From assembly GCA_963824415.1 (NCBI GenBank), contig CAWGPM010000002.1, positions 496,001 to 560,000 of the forward strand: a stretch of DNA of 64,000 nucleotides, read 5' to 3'. The notes beneath the pieces were generated by a model. That model did not search any database. It was not told where the DNA came from and saw nothing but the letters and a program-made list of their open reading frames with translations. Numbering within the stretch: the first letter of the stretch is position 1; every line of letters starts with the position of its first letter. Below are positions 44,426 to 53,737 of this stretch, piece by piece. Both the position numbers and the translations under genes were made by a program. Source of the DNA: JABDQA01 sp963824415. Its GTDB lineage: Bacteria; Desulfobacterota; Desulfobulbia; Desulfobulbales; Desulfocapsaceae.

Positions 44426-45424
44426 ATGTATCGAATAAGTGTGATACCGGGTGACGGTATCGGTCCGGAGATAGTGGCCGCAGCCAGGCGGGTAGTGGAC
44501 GCTGCCAGCGTACCCATGGAGTGGCAAGAGGTTGTCGCCGGCCAATGTGCCATTGCCGATTTCGGGGTTCCCGTCCCGGCGGAGGCGGTCGAGTCGATCA
44601 GGAAAAACAAGGTGGCCCTGAAAGGCCCGATGACCAACCTTGTCGGAACGGGTTTTCCAAGCCCCAACATTACCTTGCGGGTCGAACTAGACCTGTATGC
44701 CAACCTGCGGCTGGCACGGACTATCACAGGGGCGGCAAGTCCCTTTGCCGACGTGGATCTTGTGGTCGTCAGAGAGAACACCGAGGATGTATACGTCGGC
44801 AAGGAGCAGATGGTTGGAGACGACGCTGCAGTGGCCCTGAAATTTGTAACCAGGAAAGGCTGCCGCCGGGTGATTCGCTTTGCCTTCGACTACGCCGCAC
44901 AGGAAAAGCGGCGAAAGGTCACCGTGGTGCTCAAAGCAAATATCCTGAAACTGACGGACGGAATGTTCCTCAATGAAGCCCGGGAGATAGCCAAAGACTA
45001 TCCGGCTATAGAATTTGAGGAAATGAACGTGGATGCCCAATGCATGGACCTGGTCAGGAAACCGCAGGATTTCGATGTCATGGTGATGCCCAATCTTTAC
45101 GGTGACATTGTCGCCGATCTCGCCGGAGGCCTGGTCGGCAGTGTGGGCCTCTGTCCCGGCGGAAATTTCGGCAGTGATATCAGCGTCTTTGAGCCGGCCC
45201 ATGGAAGTGCGCCAAAGTACGAAGGGCAGGACAAAGTGAATCCCACCGCAATGATTCTCTCGGCCGCCTTTATGCTTCGTCATATAGGTGAGACGGAGGC
45301 TGCCGGCAGGGTGGTTCGGGCGGTAGATGGAGTCATCTCGGCAGGCGAGACCGTCACTTACGACCTGGGCGGCTCGGCCTCTACCACCCAGATGACGGAT
45401 GCGATCATACAAAATCTGGGCTGA
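44426..45424 (+). CDS. NAD-type isocitrate/isopropylmalate dehydrogenase family enzyme
   Basis: 332 residues, a beta-decarboxylating dehydrogenase. Signatures: VIPGDGIGPEIVAAARRV, the substrate-binding arginines in SPNITLRVELDLYANLRLAR, VVVRENTEDVYVGKE, and NLYGDIVADLAGGLVGSVGL for metal and NAD contacts, then EPAHGSAPKYEGQDKVNPTA. The combination suits NAD-dependent isocitrate or homoisocitrate dehydrogenases better than isopropylmalate dehydrogenase (leuB), and no leu genes are near. Context suggests a tricarboxylic or hydroxydicarboxylic substrate supplied by the TTT transporter. GGAGAG precedes the ATG. Confidence 0.88.
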   Translation: MYRISVIPGDGIGPEIVAAARRVVDAASVPMEWQEVVAGQCAIADFGVPVPAEAVESIRKNKVALKGPMTNLVGTGFPSPNITLRVELDLYANLRLARTITGAASPFADVDLVVVRENTEDVYVGKEQMVGDDAAVALKFVTRKGCRRVIRFAFDYAAQEKRRKVTVVLKANILKLTDGMFLNEAREIAKDYPAIEFEEMNVDAQCMDLVRKPQDFDVMVMPNLYGDIVADLAGGLVGSVGLCPGGNFGSDISVFEPAHGSAPKYEGQDKVNPTAMILSAAFMLRHIGETEAAGRVVRAVDGVISAGETVTYDLGGSASTTQMTDAIIQNLG

Positions 45425-45471
45425 ACCAGTCCAAACGATTCCGCCGGCAGGTTTGGTTTATGGAGGCACGA

Positions 45472-46692
45472 GTGGCTAAGATAAAAGTTCGAAACCCTGT
45501 TGTCGAGCTCGACGGCGACGAGATGGCCCGGGTGATGTGGGGCTGGATCAAGGAGATCTTGATTCTGCCCTATGTAGATATAGAGCTCATTTATTTCGAC
45601 TACCATATCCAGAACCGTGACGCGACCAACAACCAGATCTTGATCGAGGCAGCTGACGCCATCAAAAAATATCGAGTGGGGGCCAAGTGTGCGGCTATCA
45701 ACCCTGACCAGAAGCGGGTGGAGGAATTTGGCCTCAAACAGGCCTGGAAATCGCCCAACAGCGGCACGCGCAACCAGATCGGCGGAACGCTGTTTCGACA
45801 ACCGATTGTCTTGAGAAATATCCCGAGATTGATCCCCGGCTGGCGTAAACCGATTGTCGTTGCCCGGCATGCATTCGGCGGTATGTATGGCGGCCGCGAT
45901 ATGACCATACCCGGAAAAGGCTCCGTTGAACTGCATTTTCTCCCGAACAAGGGACTGTCTCCAGAAAAGGTGGAAATTCACCAATTCCATGGACCCGGCG
46001 CTGCACTGGGAATTTTCAACACGGAAGAATCCGTGCGGGGTTTTGCGATGTCCTGCATGAATTTCGGCCTGGAACGGGGATATCCTGTTTACCTGGGCAC
46101 CAAGAATACTGAATTAGCACATTATGACGGCCTCTTTAAGAATTCGTTTGATGACATTTATGAGACGATGTTCCGGGAAAAATTCGAGGCAAAGAACATC
46201 GTGTATGAGCACCGTATGGTAGATGATCTCGCGGCCCATGCGGTTAAATCCTCAGGTGGATTTGTCTGGGCCTGCAAAAACTATGACGGCGACATTATCT
46301 CCGATCTCGTGGCGGCCGGTTTCGGCTCCCTCGGATTGATGACCTCCATGCTCCTGACGCCGGACGGCAGAACCGTTTTAACAGAAGCCGCCCATGGTAC
46401 GGTGACGAGGCATTATCGCGAGCATCAGGCCGGAAAAAAGACCTCGACCAATCCAATAGCTACCCTTTTTGCCTGGACACGGGCTCTCTATTACCGTGGC
46501 CTGTTCGATGGTACGCCCGAAGTCTGCGAGTTCGCCAAAGCACTTGAACAGGCCTGCATTGATAGTGTCGAATCAGGATTCATGACCAAGGATCTGGCCC
46601 TGCTTACCGGAAGCTCAACCTGGCTGACCACGAAGGAATTTTTAAGCAAAATAGACTCCCTGCTGAGAAAGAGAATCTCCGGGGCTTCATGA
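45472..46692 (+). CDS. icd: NADP-dependent isocitrate dehydrogenase (eukaryote-like homodimeric type)
   Basis: 406 residues from GTG 45472, giving the family start (M)AKIKVRNPVVELDGDEMAR; GGAGG at 45462-45466 is ideally spaced, whereas an ATG at 45460 has none. Substrate and metal motifs are all present: SPNSGTRNQIGGTLFRQPI, the VVARHAFGGMYGGRD segment, YDGDIISDLVAAGFGSLG and EAAHGTVTRHYREHQAGKKT. It oxidises isocitrate to 2-oxoglutarate with NADP. It is unrelated in subfamily to the NAD-type enzyme just upstream, so the operon encodes two different beta-decarboxylating dehydrogenases side by side. Confidence 0.92.
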   Translation: MAKIKVRNPVVELDGDEMARVMWGWIKEILILPYVDIELIYFDYHIQNRDATNNQILIEAADAIKKYRVGAKCAAINPDQKRVEEFGLKQAWKSPNSGTRNQIGGTLFRQPIVLRNIPRLIPGWRKPIVVARHAFGGMYGGRDMTIPGKGSVELHFLPNKGLSPEKVEIHQFHGPGAALGIFNTEESVRGFAMSCMNFGLERGYPVYLGTKNTELAHYDGLFKNSFDDIYETMFREKFEAKNIVYEHRMVDDLAAHAVKSSGGFVWACKNYDGDIISDLVAAGFGSLGLMTSMLLTPDGRTVLTEAAHGTVTRHYREHQAGKKTSTNPIATLFAWTRALYYRGLFDGTPEVCEFAKALEQACIDSVESGFMTKDLALLTGSSTWLTTKEFLSKIDSLLRKRISGAS

Positions 46693-47010
46693 CAGGGCCG
46701 CGGTATCGGTTTTATATACTGGCCTGGCAAAGGCTCCCGCTCATGCACGAGGCCCCCTGTCCACTTCCCAATCAGACCTGCAGATAGACATGGTTCAGAC
46801 TGATAACAAAGAGGGTTTTCCCCGAACAGACGTCTGCCTGCTTCAGGCGCCACTCAAAGTCGGTGGTATCGTCAGTATTTTAATCATGTGAGCCAGACGC
46901 TCACATCATAATGCGATAACCGGGGAACAGGGTCAAATGGTACATTCGGGATGTAAAGATTCCTCGAGACAGACGAGGTGGCAGTCCTGTCGAAGGGAGT
47001 CAAATACGAT

Positions 47011-47757
47011 ATGGTAATATCACTGTTTTCCCTGATTTTTTTGACAGTATCCGTGTTCTTCTGCTCCATCGTAAGCGGCATGATGGGGATGGCAGGAGGG
47101 GTGCTTTTTCTAGGAATACTGGCCTCCTTTGTCGAGACCGCCTACATTGTTCCGATCTATGCCACTGTCATGACAGTCAGCAGCGGTGCCCGAACCCTTC
47201 TTTTTTATAAGCATATAAACTGGCGGATTTTTTTTCGGTTTACCCTGGGTCTGCTGCCGGGCGCACTGCTTGGCATTTTTATCTTCCAGCTGCTTCCAAA
47301 AGATATAATCAAACTGGCTATGGGGTTTTTTATTCTGGCGATGATATTTCTTCCGGTTTCAAAAAAGGAAAGTAAACTTGATGTCTGGGTATTCCTCCCG
47401 GTTGGCCTGGCTGCGGGCTTTTTTGGAATATTTTTTGGTGCAAGCGGGCCTCTCACCTCACCTTTTTATGTCAGGCAAGGCATTATCAAAGAGGCCATGA
47501 TAGGCACGAAATCTGCGTGTTCCCTGCTGGAACATGCACTGAAGATATATCTCTTTGGAATGATCGGGATAAATGTTCTAGACTATGGGACGTTGTTGAT
47601 TTTTCTGGTTATTGCCGTTGTACCAGGCATTTACATAGGGAAAAGGCTGCTTAACAAGATATCTGACCGGACCTTTCTAATCGCCTTTAGAATTCTTCTG
47701 TTTTTCCTGGCCGTCAGAATTATTGTCGTGCAGTTGTATAAGATGGTTTTTGCCTGA
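47011..47757 (+). CDS. TauE/SafE-family membrane exporter
   Basis: 248 residues with about eight helices. The pattern FFCSIVSGMMGMAGGVLFLGIL, then LPGALLGIFIFQLLP and FFGASGPLTSPFYVRQGI is that of the TauE/SafE family, which exports sulfite, sulfoacetate or other anions. The start is uncertain: the frame is open from GTG 46978, and GGGAG lies 12 bases before ATG 47011. About 320 bases separate it from icd; that spacer contains no gene I recognise. Confidence 0.85.
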   Translation: MVISLFSLIFLTVSVFFCSIVSGMMGMAGGVLFLGILASFVETAYIVPIYATVMTVSSGARTLLFYKHINWRIFFRFTLGLLPGALLGIFIFQLLPKDIIKLAMGFFILAMIFLPVSKKESKLDVWVFLPVGLAAGFFGIFFGASGPLTSPFYVRQGIIKEAMIGTKSACSLLEHALKIYLFGMIGINVLDYGTLLIFLVIAVVPGIYIGKRLLNKISDRTFLIAFRILLFFLAVRIIVVQLYKMVFA

Positions 47758-47968
47758 GTTGCATGTGTCCTTGTTGGCACTCGATTGCACGATACCACTC
47801 TTCCCAGATGTGTAGGCTCCTTTGGAGCCCATTCACTTATATTTTATGGCCTACAATTATTAGCCAGCTCCACTCGAGCGCACCTGATGACAAGGGGGGA
47901 GAAGGATTCAGCGGACTGCCGGTTGCCATTTTGATAAACTGAAATAACCGATCAGGGAGGAAAACTCC

Positions 47969-48715
47969 ATGCGTCTATTCACATTAGCAGTTCCAAGCCT
48001 GTTCCTGAGCGTGGGATCTCCAGCACACGGTCCCGAAATATCCGTAATGAGCGGCGGTGCGATCGAACCCGGAATGAGGGCTGCCGCGGCGGAGTTCGAG
48101 AATTTGATAGGCCTCAGGGTCACTATCACCTTCAACACGGCTCCCCAGATGCGTGCACGCATCGCTGCAGGCGACGTTTTTGACGTAGTAGCCGCTCCGC
48201 CAGCTGCAATTGCGGAATTCGCCAAGGCCGGAAAGGTGCAGGCGGGTGGCCTGCACCTGGGCCAGGTCGGTTCGGGCGTCGCGGTGCGCCCTGGTGCACC
48301 GGTGCCGGAGATTGCCACTGCTGACGATATCAAGAAAGTGGTGATCGAAGCCGACTCGATTGTCTTCAATCTCGCCTCAACCGGTATCTACTTCGAAAAC
48401 CTGCTCAAGAAAATGGGCGTATGGGAGCAGGTCGAGCCCAAGACCACCCGCTATGCCACCGGTGAAGAGGTAATGCAGCATGCGCTTACCGGTAAGGGAA
48501 AAGAGGTCGCCTTCGGTCCCATTACCGAAATCCTGCTTAACAAGCAGCACGGTCTCATCTTCGTCGGTCCGTTACCACCGGAAATTCAGAATTATACCTC
48601 ATACACCGCAGCGGTGATGAGCGCTGGTGCAGGAAAGGACGGTGCACAGTCCCTGGTCAATTTTCTTGGCGGACCAGAGGGTAAGCGGCTGTTCGAGGCA
48701 GCAGGGATTGAATAA
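47969..48715 (+). CDS. ModA-like periplasmic substrate-binding protein
   Basis: 248 residues with a short signal peptide (to about SPAHG). EISVMSGGAIEPGMRAAAAEF and APQMRARIAAGDVFDVVAAPP are typical of the ModA-like PBP2 group, and PVPEIATADDIKKVVIEADSI resembles the molybdate-binding-protein core. No ABC permease or ATPase is adjacent, so it may be an orphan receptor or binding protein for an organic anion rather than a molybdate transporter part. GGGAGG at 47954-47959 supports the start. Confidence 0.8.
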   Translation: MRLFTLAVPSLFLSVGSPAHGPEISVMSGGAIEPGMRAAAAEFENLIGLRVTITFNTAPQMRARIAAGDVFDVVAAPPAAIAEFAKAGKVQAGGLHLGQVGSGVAVRPGAPVPEIATADDIKKVVIEADSIVFNLASTGIYFENLLKKMGVWEQVEPKTTRYATGEEVMQHALTGKGKEVAFGPITEILLNKQHGLIFVGPLPPEIQNYTSYTAAVMSAGAGKDGAQSLVNFLGGPEGKRLFEAAGIE

Positions 48716-48877
48716 GATGCAGCATCCGTTTTACCTGTCGAGCTGTTGAGGTATGTTTTTGCACAGAACAGGTCGAGAGTCAGAAGTAAAAGGTTGTTTC
48801 TAAGAGGCGCTGCAAATTGATTTGAGGATATATGGTGTGGCTTATGGTGTGCTTGACATAATGCTGGGAAGATTCAC

Positions 48878-49021
48878 GGCTACCTTGAAAAATAGTCTTT
48901 TTGCCCAAACGCTGCGTTGCGTGTAAAAAATTTTATCCTTGGAATATCAATTATATGGTTGCGGCAAAATTTTCACACGCGCCTTGATTTTGAACCAAAA
49001 TCCTAATTTTGTAAGGTACTC
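48878..49021 (+). repeat. Full copy of the palindromic dispersed repeat
   Basis: Same orientation as the 26.7 kb copy and closely similar throughout: left end GGCTACCTTGAAAAAT, interior AAACGCTGCGTTGCGTG and GCAAAATTTTCACACGCGCC, right end ATTTTGTAAGGTACTC. The right terminus has drifted a little. It is intergenic, between the ModA-like gene and the DUF1330 gene. Confidence 0.85.
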
Positions 49022-49086
49022 TCACGATATTAAGGAAATGTAATAAGGGTAGAGCAGGCTTTACAAGCCTGACTGGAGGCACGAGT

Positions 49087-49371
49087 ATGAGTCTATTTTT
49101 TGTTATAAGCACCACGAAGATACTGGATGAAGAAAACTACAACGAGTATGTAAGGCGCGCCAGGCCAATCATCGAAAGCTATGGCGGAGAATATCTTCTG
49201 CAGTCAAACAAATTTGTGGCGGCCAAAGACTGGGAAGCGGAGAAGATCGTCATTATAAAATTTGGGGATAAGAAACAGCTGGATAGATGCTTTCAGTCAC
49301 CCGAATATAAAGAAATCGTTCCCTTGCGGGAGGGCTCTATTGAATCGAAATTCGTTATGGTAGAGTCGTAG
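49087..49371 (+). CDS. DUF1330-family small protein
   Basis: 94 residues. The ferredoxin-like dimeric alpha-beta barrel pattern of DUF1330 is clear: an opening strand, NYNEYVRRARPIIESYGGEY, IVIIKFGDKKQLDRCFQSPEY and a closing strand with EGSIESKFVMVES. The family has no firmly established activity. It stands alone after a repeat copy. GGAGG at 49075-49079 lies eight bases before the ATG. Confidence 0.85.
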   Translation: MSLFFVISTTKILDEENYNEYVRRARPIIESYGGEYLLQSNKFVAAKDWEAEKIVIIKFGDKKQLDRCFQSPEYKEIVPLREGSIESKFVMVES

Positions 49372-49585
49372 CGCCTAGACCAGCAAGGTTTCCGGCCTCT
49401 CTGACCTTGCCCCTGTCGAATTACCATTTATGCTTCCACTTTCGCGATCTGCCCGACAAAGCATTTGTGGGTGTAAAACCGCTCAGGCGCCGTGATCTCG
49501 TCATTTCCCATATTTTGACATTTCAGATTTGCTGGGGGATAATTAATCAGAGCTGAACACCATCCTTATAAATGGAGGTGTGATT

Positions 49586-49774
49586 ATGAAAATCTGGCTG
49601 CCTGGCCCGCTATACAAGCTCAAACCCTGGCTTATCATCTTTGCCGCAATAATTCTCCCGGCGATTTCCGAAAATTTCTTCACAATTCTGATTTCAATAA
49701 TCCTGCTTTGCTATGCTGCATATATTCTTTACATGAGATATACGTGGCAAGATTCCGGCTCCGTTACCGATTAG
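49586..49774 (+). CDS. Small two-helix membrane protein, paralogue of the 24.2 kb gene
   Basis: 62 residues from ATG 49586, preceded by GGAGGTG. It starts MKIWLPGPLYKLKPW, has two hydrophobic helices (about 15-30 and 34-52) separated by ISEN, and a short polar tail. It matches the protein at 24146-24379 in the N-terminal motif, the ISEN turn and the MR..W segment. Two copies with conserved length and motif support it being a real gene. Function unknown. Confidence 0.7.
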   Translation: MKIWLPGPLYKLKPWLIIFAAIILPAISENFFTILISIILLCYAAYILYMRYTWQDSGSVTD

Positions 49775-49824
49775 TCCTGTAATACGCTTTATTAAAAGTT
49801 ATTTTGAAGGATACCTTTAAGGGT

Positions 49825-49969
49825 GCCAGGAGACCCTCTCGATCGTCGGCATCGTCTGGATAGGTCGTTATGCCGAAACTGGCCGACATATGTATATTTA
49901 TGTCATTATTTTGCAGGTATAGCGTTTCTTTCATGCGTTTACGTATGGACGGACCTGTTCCAGGGCTCC
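49825..49969 (-). pseudogene. GGDEF-domain gene fragment, duplicated from the 56-57 kb gene
   Basis: About 145 bases are nearly identical (about 95% by eye) to 56273-56417, the part of the PAS-GGDEF gene encoding RKRMKETLYLQNNDINIH and the following SASFGI segment. Nothing else of that gene is present, and the frame around it is random. It lies directly upstream of the P-type ATPase gene. A recent partial duplication; not expressed as a protein. Confidence 0.8.
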
Positions 49970-50090
49970 TACACAGCTGAATTTTGTAGCGAACCACCTT
50001 GCACAACCATTTTCATTCGCGCAAAAATACTTATTGGTGTTCAAATGGTTTTATACGCACTCAATAACGACGCTTCCAGAGGTACACGAT

Positions 50091-52793
50091 ATGACAAATG
50101 AACAACTGGCCTGGCACGTGGAACCGGTAGAACAGGTCTGGCAGAAATTGGCATCGACCCCTCAAGGGCTCAGTGCGGCAGAAGTGGATAGGAGACGAAA
50201 TACCTACGGTCCGAACCGGCTGCCGGCGCCCCCGACGCGCGGTGCACTGGTGCGCTTCCTGAGCCAGTTCAACAATGTGCTTATCTACGTTCTGGTCGGC
50301 GCCGCAGTAGTGACCGCCCTGATGGCGGACTGGGTGGATGCCGGGGTTATCCTCGGTGTGGTGGTGATCAATGCGATCATCGGTTTTGTACAGGAGGGAA
50401 AGGCGGAAAAAGCCGTAGATGCAATAAGGAAAACGCTGACCCATGAGGCCATCGTGCAGCGCGACGGGCAGAAACGATCGGTTCCGGTGGAAGATCTTGT
50501 TCCCGGGGACGTAGTGTACCTCCATTCCGGCGACAAAGTGCCTGCGGACCTGCGCATCATTCAGAGCAAGGATCTGCGTATCGAGGAAGCGCCGCTGACC
50601 GGCGAGTCGGTTCCGGTTGACAAAACCGCTGATCCGGTTTCCGGGGATGCTTCCCTGGGCGACAGAACCTGCATGGCTTTTTCCGGCACCCTGGTCAGTT
50701 ACGGCCAGGGGACCGGTGTGGTCGCAGCCACTGGCGAGCTTACGGAAATCGGCAAAGTGAGCAATCTGCTGGCCCAGGTGGAGACGCTGAAAACCAGGCT
50801 GACCCAGCGGCTGGACGAGTTCAGCAAATGGCTCACCGGGGCGATACTCATTCTGGCTTTCGGCACCCTCGTTTTCGGCCTGGCCTTGCGCGACTACACC
50901 TTCACCGAGCTGTTCTTCGCCTGCGTAGCCCTCGCGGTGGCGGCCATACCGGAAGGGCTTCCCGCCATTATTACAATCACCCTGGCCCTGGGGGTGCAGC
51001 GCATGGCCAATCGCAAAGCGATCATTCGTCGCCTGCCTGCGGTGGAGACGCTTGGCTCGGTAACGATAATCTGCTCCGACAAGACCGGAACCCTGACCCG
51101 CAATGAAATGACGGTGACCACGGTGGTCAAGGCAGATGCGGAATACCGGGTGGAGGGCGCCGGCTACGAGCCGCGCGGGAACTTCTTTGCTGGTGAGAAG
51201 CAGGTCGACGCGGCCGCCGATGCGCTGCTCCAGGAACTCGCCAGGGCAGCGCTGCTCTGCAACGACGGTGCGCTCGTCGAGGAGGATGGACAATGGCTCG
51301 TGCAGGGCGATCCGACCGACGGCGCCCTGGTTGCTTTTGCCAGGAAAGCCGGTCTGCTCGAAAAGGACTGCAGCGAGCATTATCCCCGCCTGGATCTGAT
51401 CCCGTTCGAGTCCGAATACAAATTCATGGCTACCCTGCACGGTCGTCCCGACGGCGAGAACATCGTCTATCTCAAGGGAGCCCCGGAACGGGTATTGTCG
51501 ATGTGCGACAGGGCGCGCCATGAAAACGGCGACCGGGATATTGACCGGCAGTTCTGGGAGGATCGGCTCGCAGCGATTGCCAGCCAGGGGCAGCGCACTC
51601 TGGCTATCGCAGCGGTGGCAATGCCCGGAGGCCAGACTATCGGACGCGATGAGGTAAGTTCCGGCCTGACCCTGCTCGGTCTCCTGGGCCTCATTGATCC
51701 GCCTCGCGACGAGGCCGTGGCGGCGGTGAAGAGCTGCATCACGGCTGGTATCAAAGTAAAGATGATCACCGGGGATCATGCCCTCACCGCAGCCGCTATC
51801 GGCCGACAGATTGGTCTGGACGTGACGAGCGAACCGATATCCGGTCAGGAGATTGAGGCTATGGACGATGACCGGCTCCAGTTTTTTGCACAGAAATCAA
51901 ACATTTTCGCACGGGTCAGCCCTGAACACAAGTTGCGGCTGGTGACGGCGCTGCAGGCTGGCGAACATGTCACCGCCATGACCGGAGACGGCATCAACGA
52001 TGCTCCGGCCTTGAAGCGGGCAGATGTCGGCGTAGCGATGGGGATGAAAGGCACCGAGGCGGCCAAGGAGGCATCCGAGATGGTGCTGGCAGATGACAAC
52101 TTCGCTTCAATTGTGCATGCCGTCGAGGAGGGGCGCACCGTCTATGACAATATTCGTAAAACGCTCGCCTTTATCCTGCCGACCAACGGCGCCCAGGCAG
52201 GCATCATTATAGCGTCGGTGATGATGGGTATTGCCCTGCCCATCACTCCCCTGCAGATTCTCTGGATCAATATGGTCACTGCGGTTACCCTGGGCCTCTC
52301 TTTGGCTTTCGAGCCGGCTGAAGGCAATGTCATGAGACGGCCGCCGCGGTCGACCAAGGAACCGTTGCTGAACCAGTTTCTCACCTGGCGGATTGTTTTT
52401 ATCTCTACCCTCGTGGTCATGGGGACCCTCGGTTTGTTCCTCTGGGACCGATATCACGGGGAAACCCTGGAGATGGCCCGGACCACAGCGGTGAACACCC
52501 TCATTTTCTTCCAGATATTCTACCTTTTCAATGCCCGCTATCTGAAGGCTCCCGCACTTACGAAGGATGGCTTCCTGGGCAACCCCGCAGTGCTGATTGC
52601 CGTGGCAGCGATCATCATCCTACAGCTGCTGTTTACCTATCTGCCCCTGTTTCAGAAGGTGTTCGGCACGGCGGCAATTCCTGCGGGCGACTGGACGCGA
52701 ATCATCTCCTTCACCTTCCTCGTGTTTGTCCTGGTTGAAATCGAAAAATTCATCGTCAGGCGATTGGACCGCAAAAACGAGGCAGGGATTTAG
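50091..52793 (+). CDS. Cation-transporting P-type ATPase (P2, Ca2+-like)
   Basis: 900 residues from ATG 50091 (AGAGGT upstream; the frame opens at 50034). Cation-ATPase N-terminal domain, actuator loop with EAPLTGESVPV, helix M4 with VAAIPEGLPAIITI, phosphorylation motif SDKTGTLTRNEM, nucleotide domain with KGAPERVL, hinge motif TGDGINDAPALKRADVGVAMG, and a C-terminal set of helices. Two four-helix halves give about 10 membrane segments. M6 reads NMVTAVTLGLSLAFEP, which differs from SERCA in the cation site, so ion specificity (Ca2+, Na+, H+ or other) is uncertain. Flanked by gene fragments on both sides. Confidence 0.93.
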   Translation: MTNEQLAWHVEPVEQVWQKLASTPQGLSAAEVDRRRNTYGPNRLPAPPTRGALVRFLSQFNNVLIYVLVGAAVVTALMADWVDAGVILGVVVINAIIGFVQEGKAEKAVDAIRKTLTHEAIVQRDGQKRSVPVEDLVPGDVVYLHSGDKVPADLRIIQSKDLRIEEAPLTGESVPVDKTADPVSGDASLGDRTCMAFSGTLVSYGQGTGVVAATGELTEIGKVSNLLAQVETLKTRLTQRLDEFSKWLTGAILILAFGTLVFGLALRDYTFTELFFACVALAVAAIPEGLPAIITITLALGVQRMANRKAIIRRLPAVETLGSVTIICSDKTGTLTRNEMTVTTVVKADAEYRVEGAGYEPRGNFFAGEKQVDAAADALLQELARAALLCNDGALVEEDGQWLVQGDPTDGALVAFARKAGLLEKDCSEHYPRLDLIPFESEYKFMATLHGRPDGENIVYLKGAPERVLSMCDRARHENGDRDIDRQFWEDRLAAIASQGQRTLAIAAVAMPGGQTIGRDEVSSGLTLLGLLGLIDPPRDEAVAAVKSCITAGIKVKMITGDHALTAAAIGRQIGLDVTSEPISGQEIEAMDDDRLQFFAQKSNIFARVSPEHKLRLVTALQAGEHVTAMTGDGINDAPALKRADVGVAMGMKGTEAAKEASEMVLADDNFASIVHAVEEGRTVYDNIRKTLAFILPTNGAQAGIIIASVMMGIALPITPLQILWINMVTAVTLGLSLAFEPAEGNVMRRPPRSTKEPLLNQFLTWRIVFISTLVVMGTLGLFLWDRYHGETLEMARTTAVNTLIFFQIFYLFNARYLKAPALTKDGFLGNPAVLIAVAAIIILQLLFTYLPLFQKVFGTAAIPAGDWTRIISFTFLVFVLVEIEKFIVRRLDRKNEAGI

Positions 52794-52823
52794 GTCGTTT
52801 GCAGCACTTTCCTGCGGCAGGAA

Positions 52824-52857
52824 GCAGCCGAGTCTGTCCTATGACAGATTCGGCTGT
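52824..52857 (+). terminator. Terminator-like hairpin after the P-type ATPase gene
   Basis: CAGCCGAGTCTGTC and GACAGATTCGGCTG pair over 14 positions with one G-T mismatch and a 4-base loop. It begins about 30 bases after the stop codon. There is no uninterrupted T tract. The following 52858-53225 stretch is AT-rich and holds no gene; it should contain the fasciclin-gene promoter. Confidence 0.55.
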
Positions 52858-53225
52858 GCCTCTGGCTGGCTTGGCTAAGAATCTGCAATGATTATTTATC
52901 TTAATTAAAACAAAGACATAATCAGTTTTCTGTTCTAACCTCGTATTGGTCTTTCTTTCATTTGTTTGGCTTACCATACTTTTCCTATCTATAGAGAGCT
53001 TATGTGATAGTATTATCTATCATTAACCTACATTTCTACTATTGTTGTATTGTTCAGCATAGACCTTACCTTTTGATTGTGACAAACAACACAATAAAAA
53101 ATTGAGAGGTCAATGAGCGAAATAATCGCTCATGTTGTTTGAAATAAAGACCAGTCGCAGAAAACCTTAGACAGCTTTTCTGCAAATTGAATCCTAAAAC
53201 TTCTCAAAATAAAGAGGACAGAACA

Positions 53226-53708
53226 ATGAATACGATTAAAATGAGCGTACTGTTAGCCGTAGTACTGATGTTTTCCGGACCAGCATTCAGTGCGTCCCAC
53301 AGCAAAGATATCGTGGACACCGCCATTGACGCCGGTTCTTTCAACACACTCGTCGCCGCTGTTCAGGCAGCAGATCTGGTTGATACACTCAAAAGCGAAG
53401 GTCCGTTCACCGTTTTTGCACCAACCGATGATGCCTTTGCCAAATTACCCGCTGGAACAGTGGAAGACCTGCTGAAGCCAGAAAACAAGGAAAAACTGCA
53501 GGCAATTCTTCTCTACCATGTGGTACCCGGCAAAGTGACGGCAGCCGACGTGGTCAAGTTGACTTCGGCAAAAACTGCCAATGAAATGAATCTATCGATC
53601 ATGGTTGACGGGAAATCAGTGAAAGTCAACGAAGCGCAGGTAATCCAGACTGATATCATGACCAGCAACGGTATCATCCACGTCATTGATACCGTAATGC
53701 TTCCATAA
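53226..53708 (+). CDS. Secreted fasciclin (FAS1) domain protein
   Basis: 160 residues from ATG 53226 with GAGGAC upstream. A signal peptide (about 1-21, ending in AFSA) precedes one complete FAS1 domain: DIVDTAIDAGSFNTLVAAVQ, EGPFTVFAPTDDAFAKLPAG, LLYHVVPGKVTAADVV and NGIIHVIDTVMLP. These single-domain proteins are exported and bind surfaces or other proteins; stress or biofilm roles are common in relatives. It is followed by a clear hairpin. Single-gene unit. Confidence 0.93.
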   Translation: MNTIKMSVLLAVVLMFSGPAFSASHSKDIVDTAIDAGSFNTLVAAVQAADLVDTLKSEGPFTVFAPTDDAFAKLPAGTVEDLLKPENKEKLQAILLYHVVPGKVTAADVVKLTSAKTANEMNLSIMVDGKSVKVNEAQVIQTDIMTSNGIIHVIDTVMLP

Positions 53709-53737
53709 ATACTAAGAGCATTTTCAGCGTTGGTATG

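Noticed and set aside
49764..50006. Minus-strand ORF with GGDEF-like sequence as an independent gene
   Set aside because: Only its middle part is homologous, as a partial copy of the 56-57 kb gene; the flanks of the ORF are random.
50061..51779. 572-codon minus-strand ORF opposite the P-type ATPase
   Set aside because: Shadow frame produced by the codon bias of the ATPase gene; no domain recognised.
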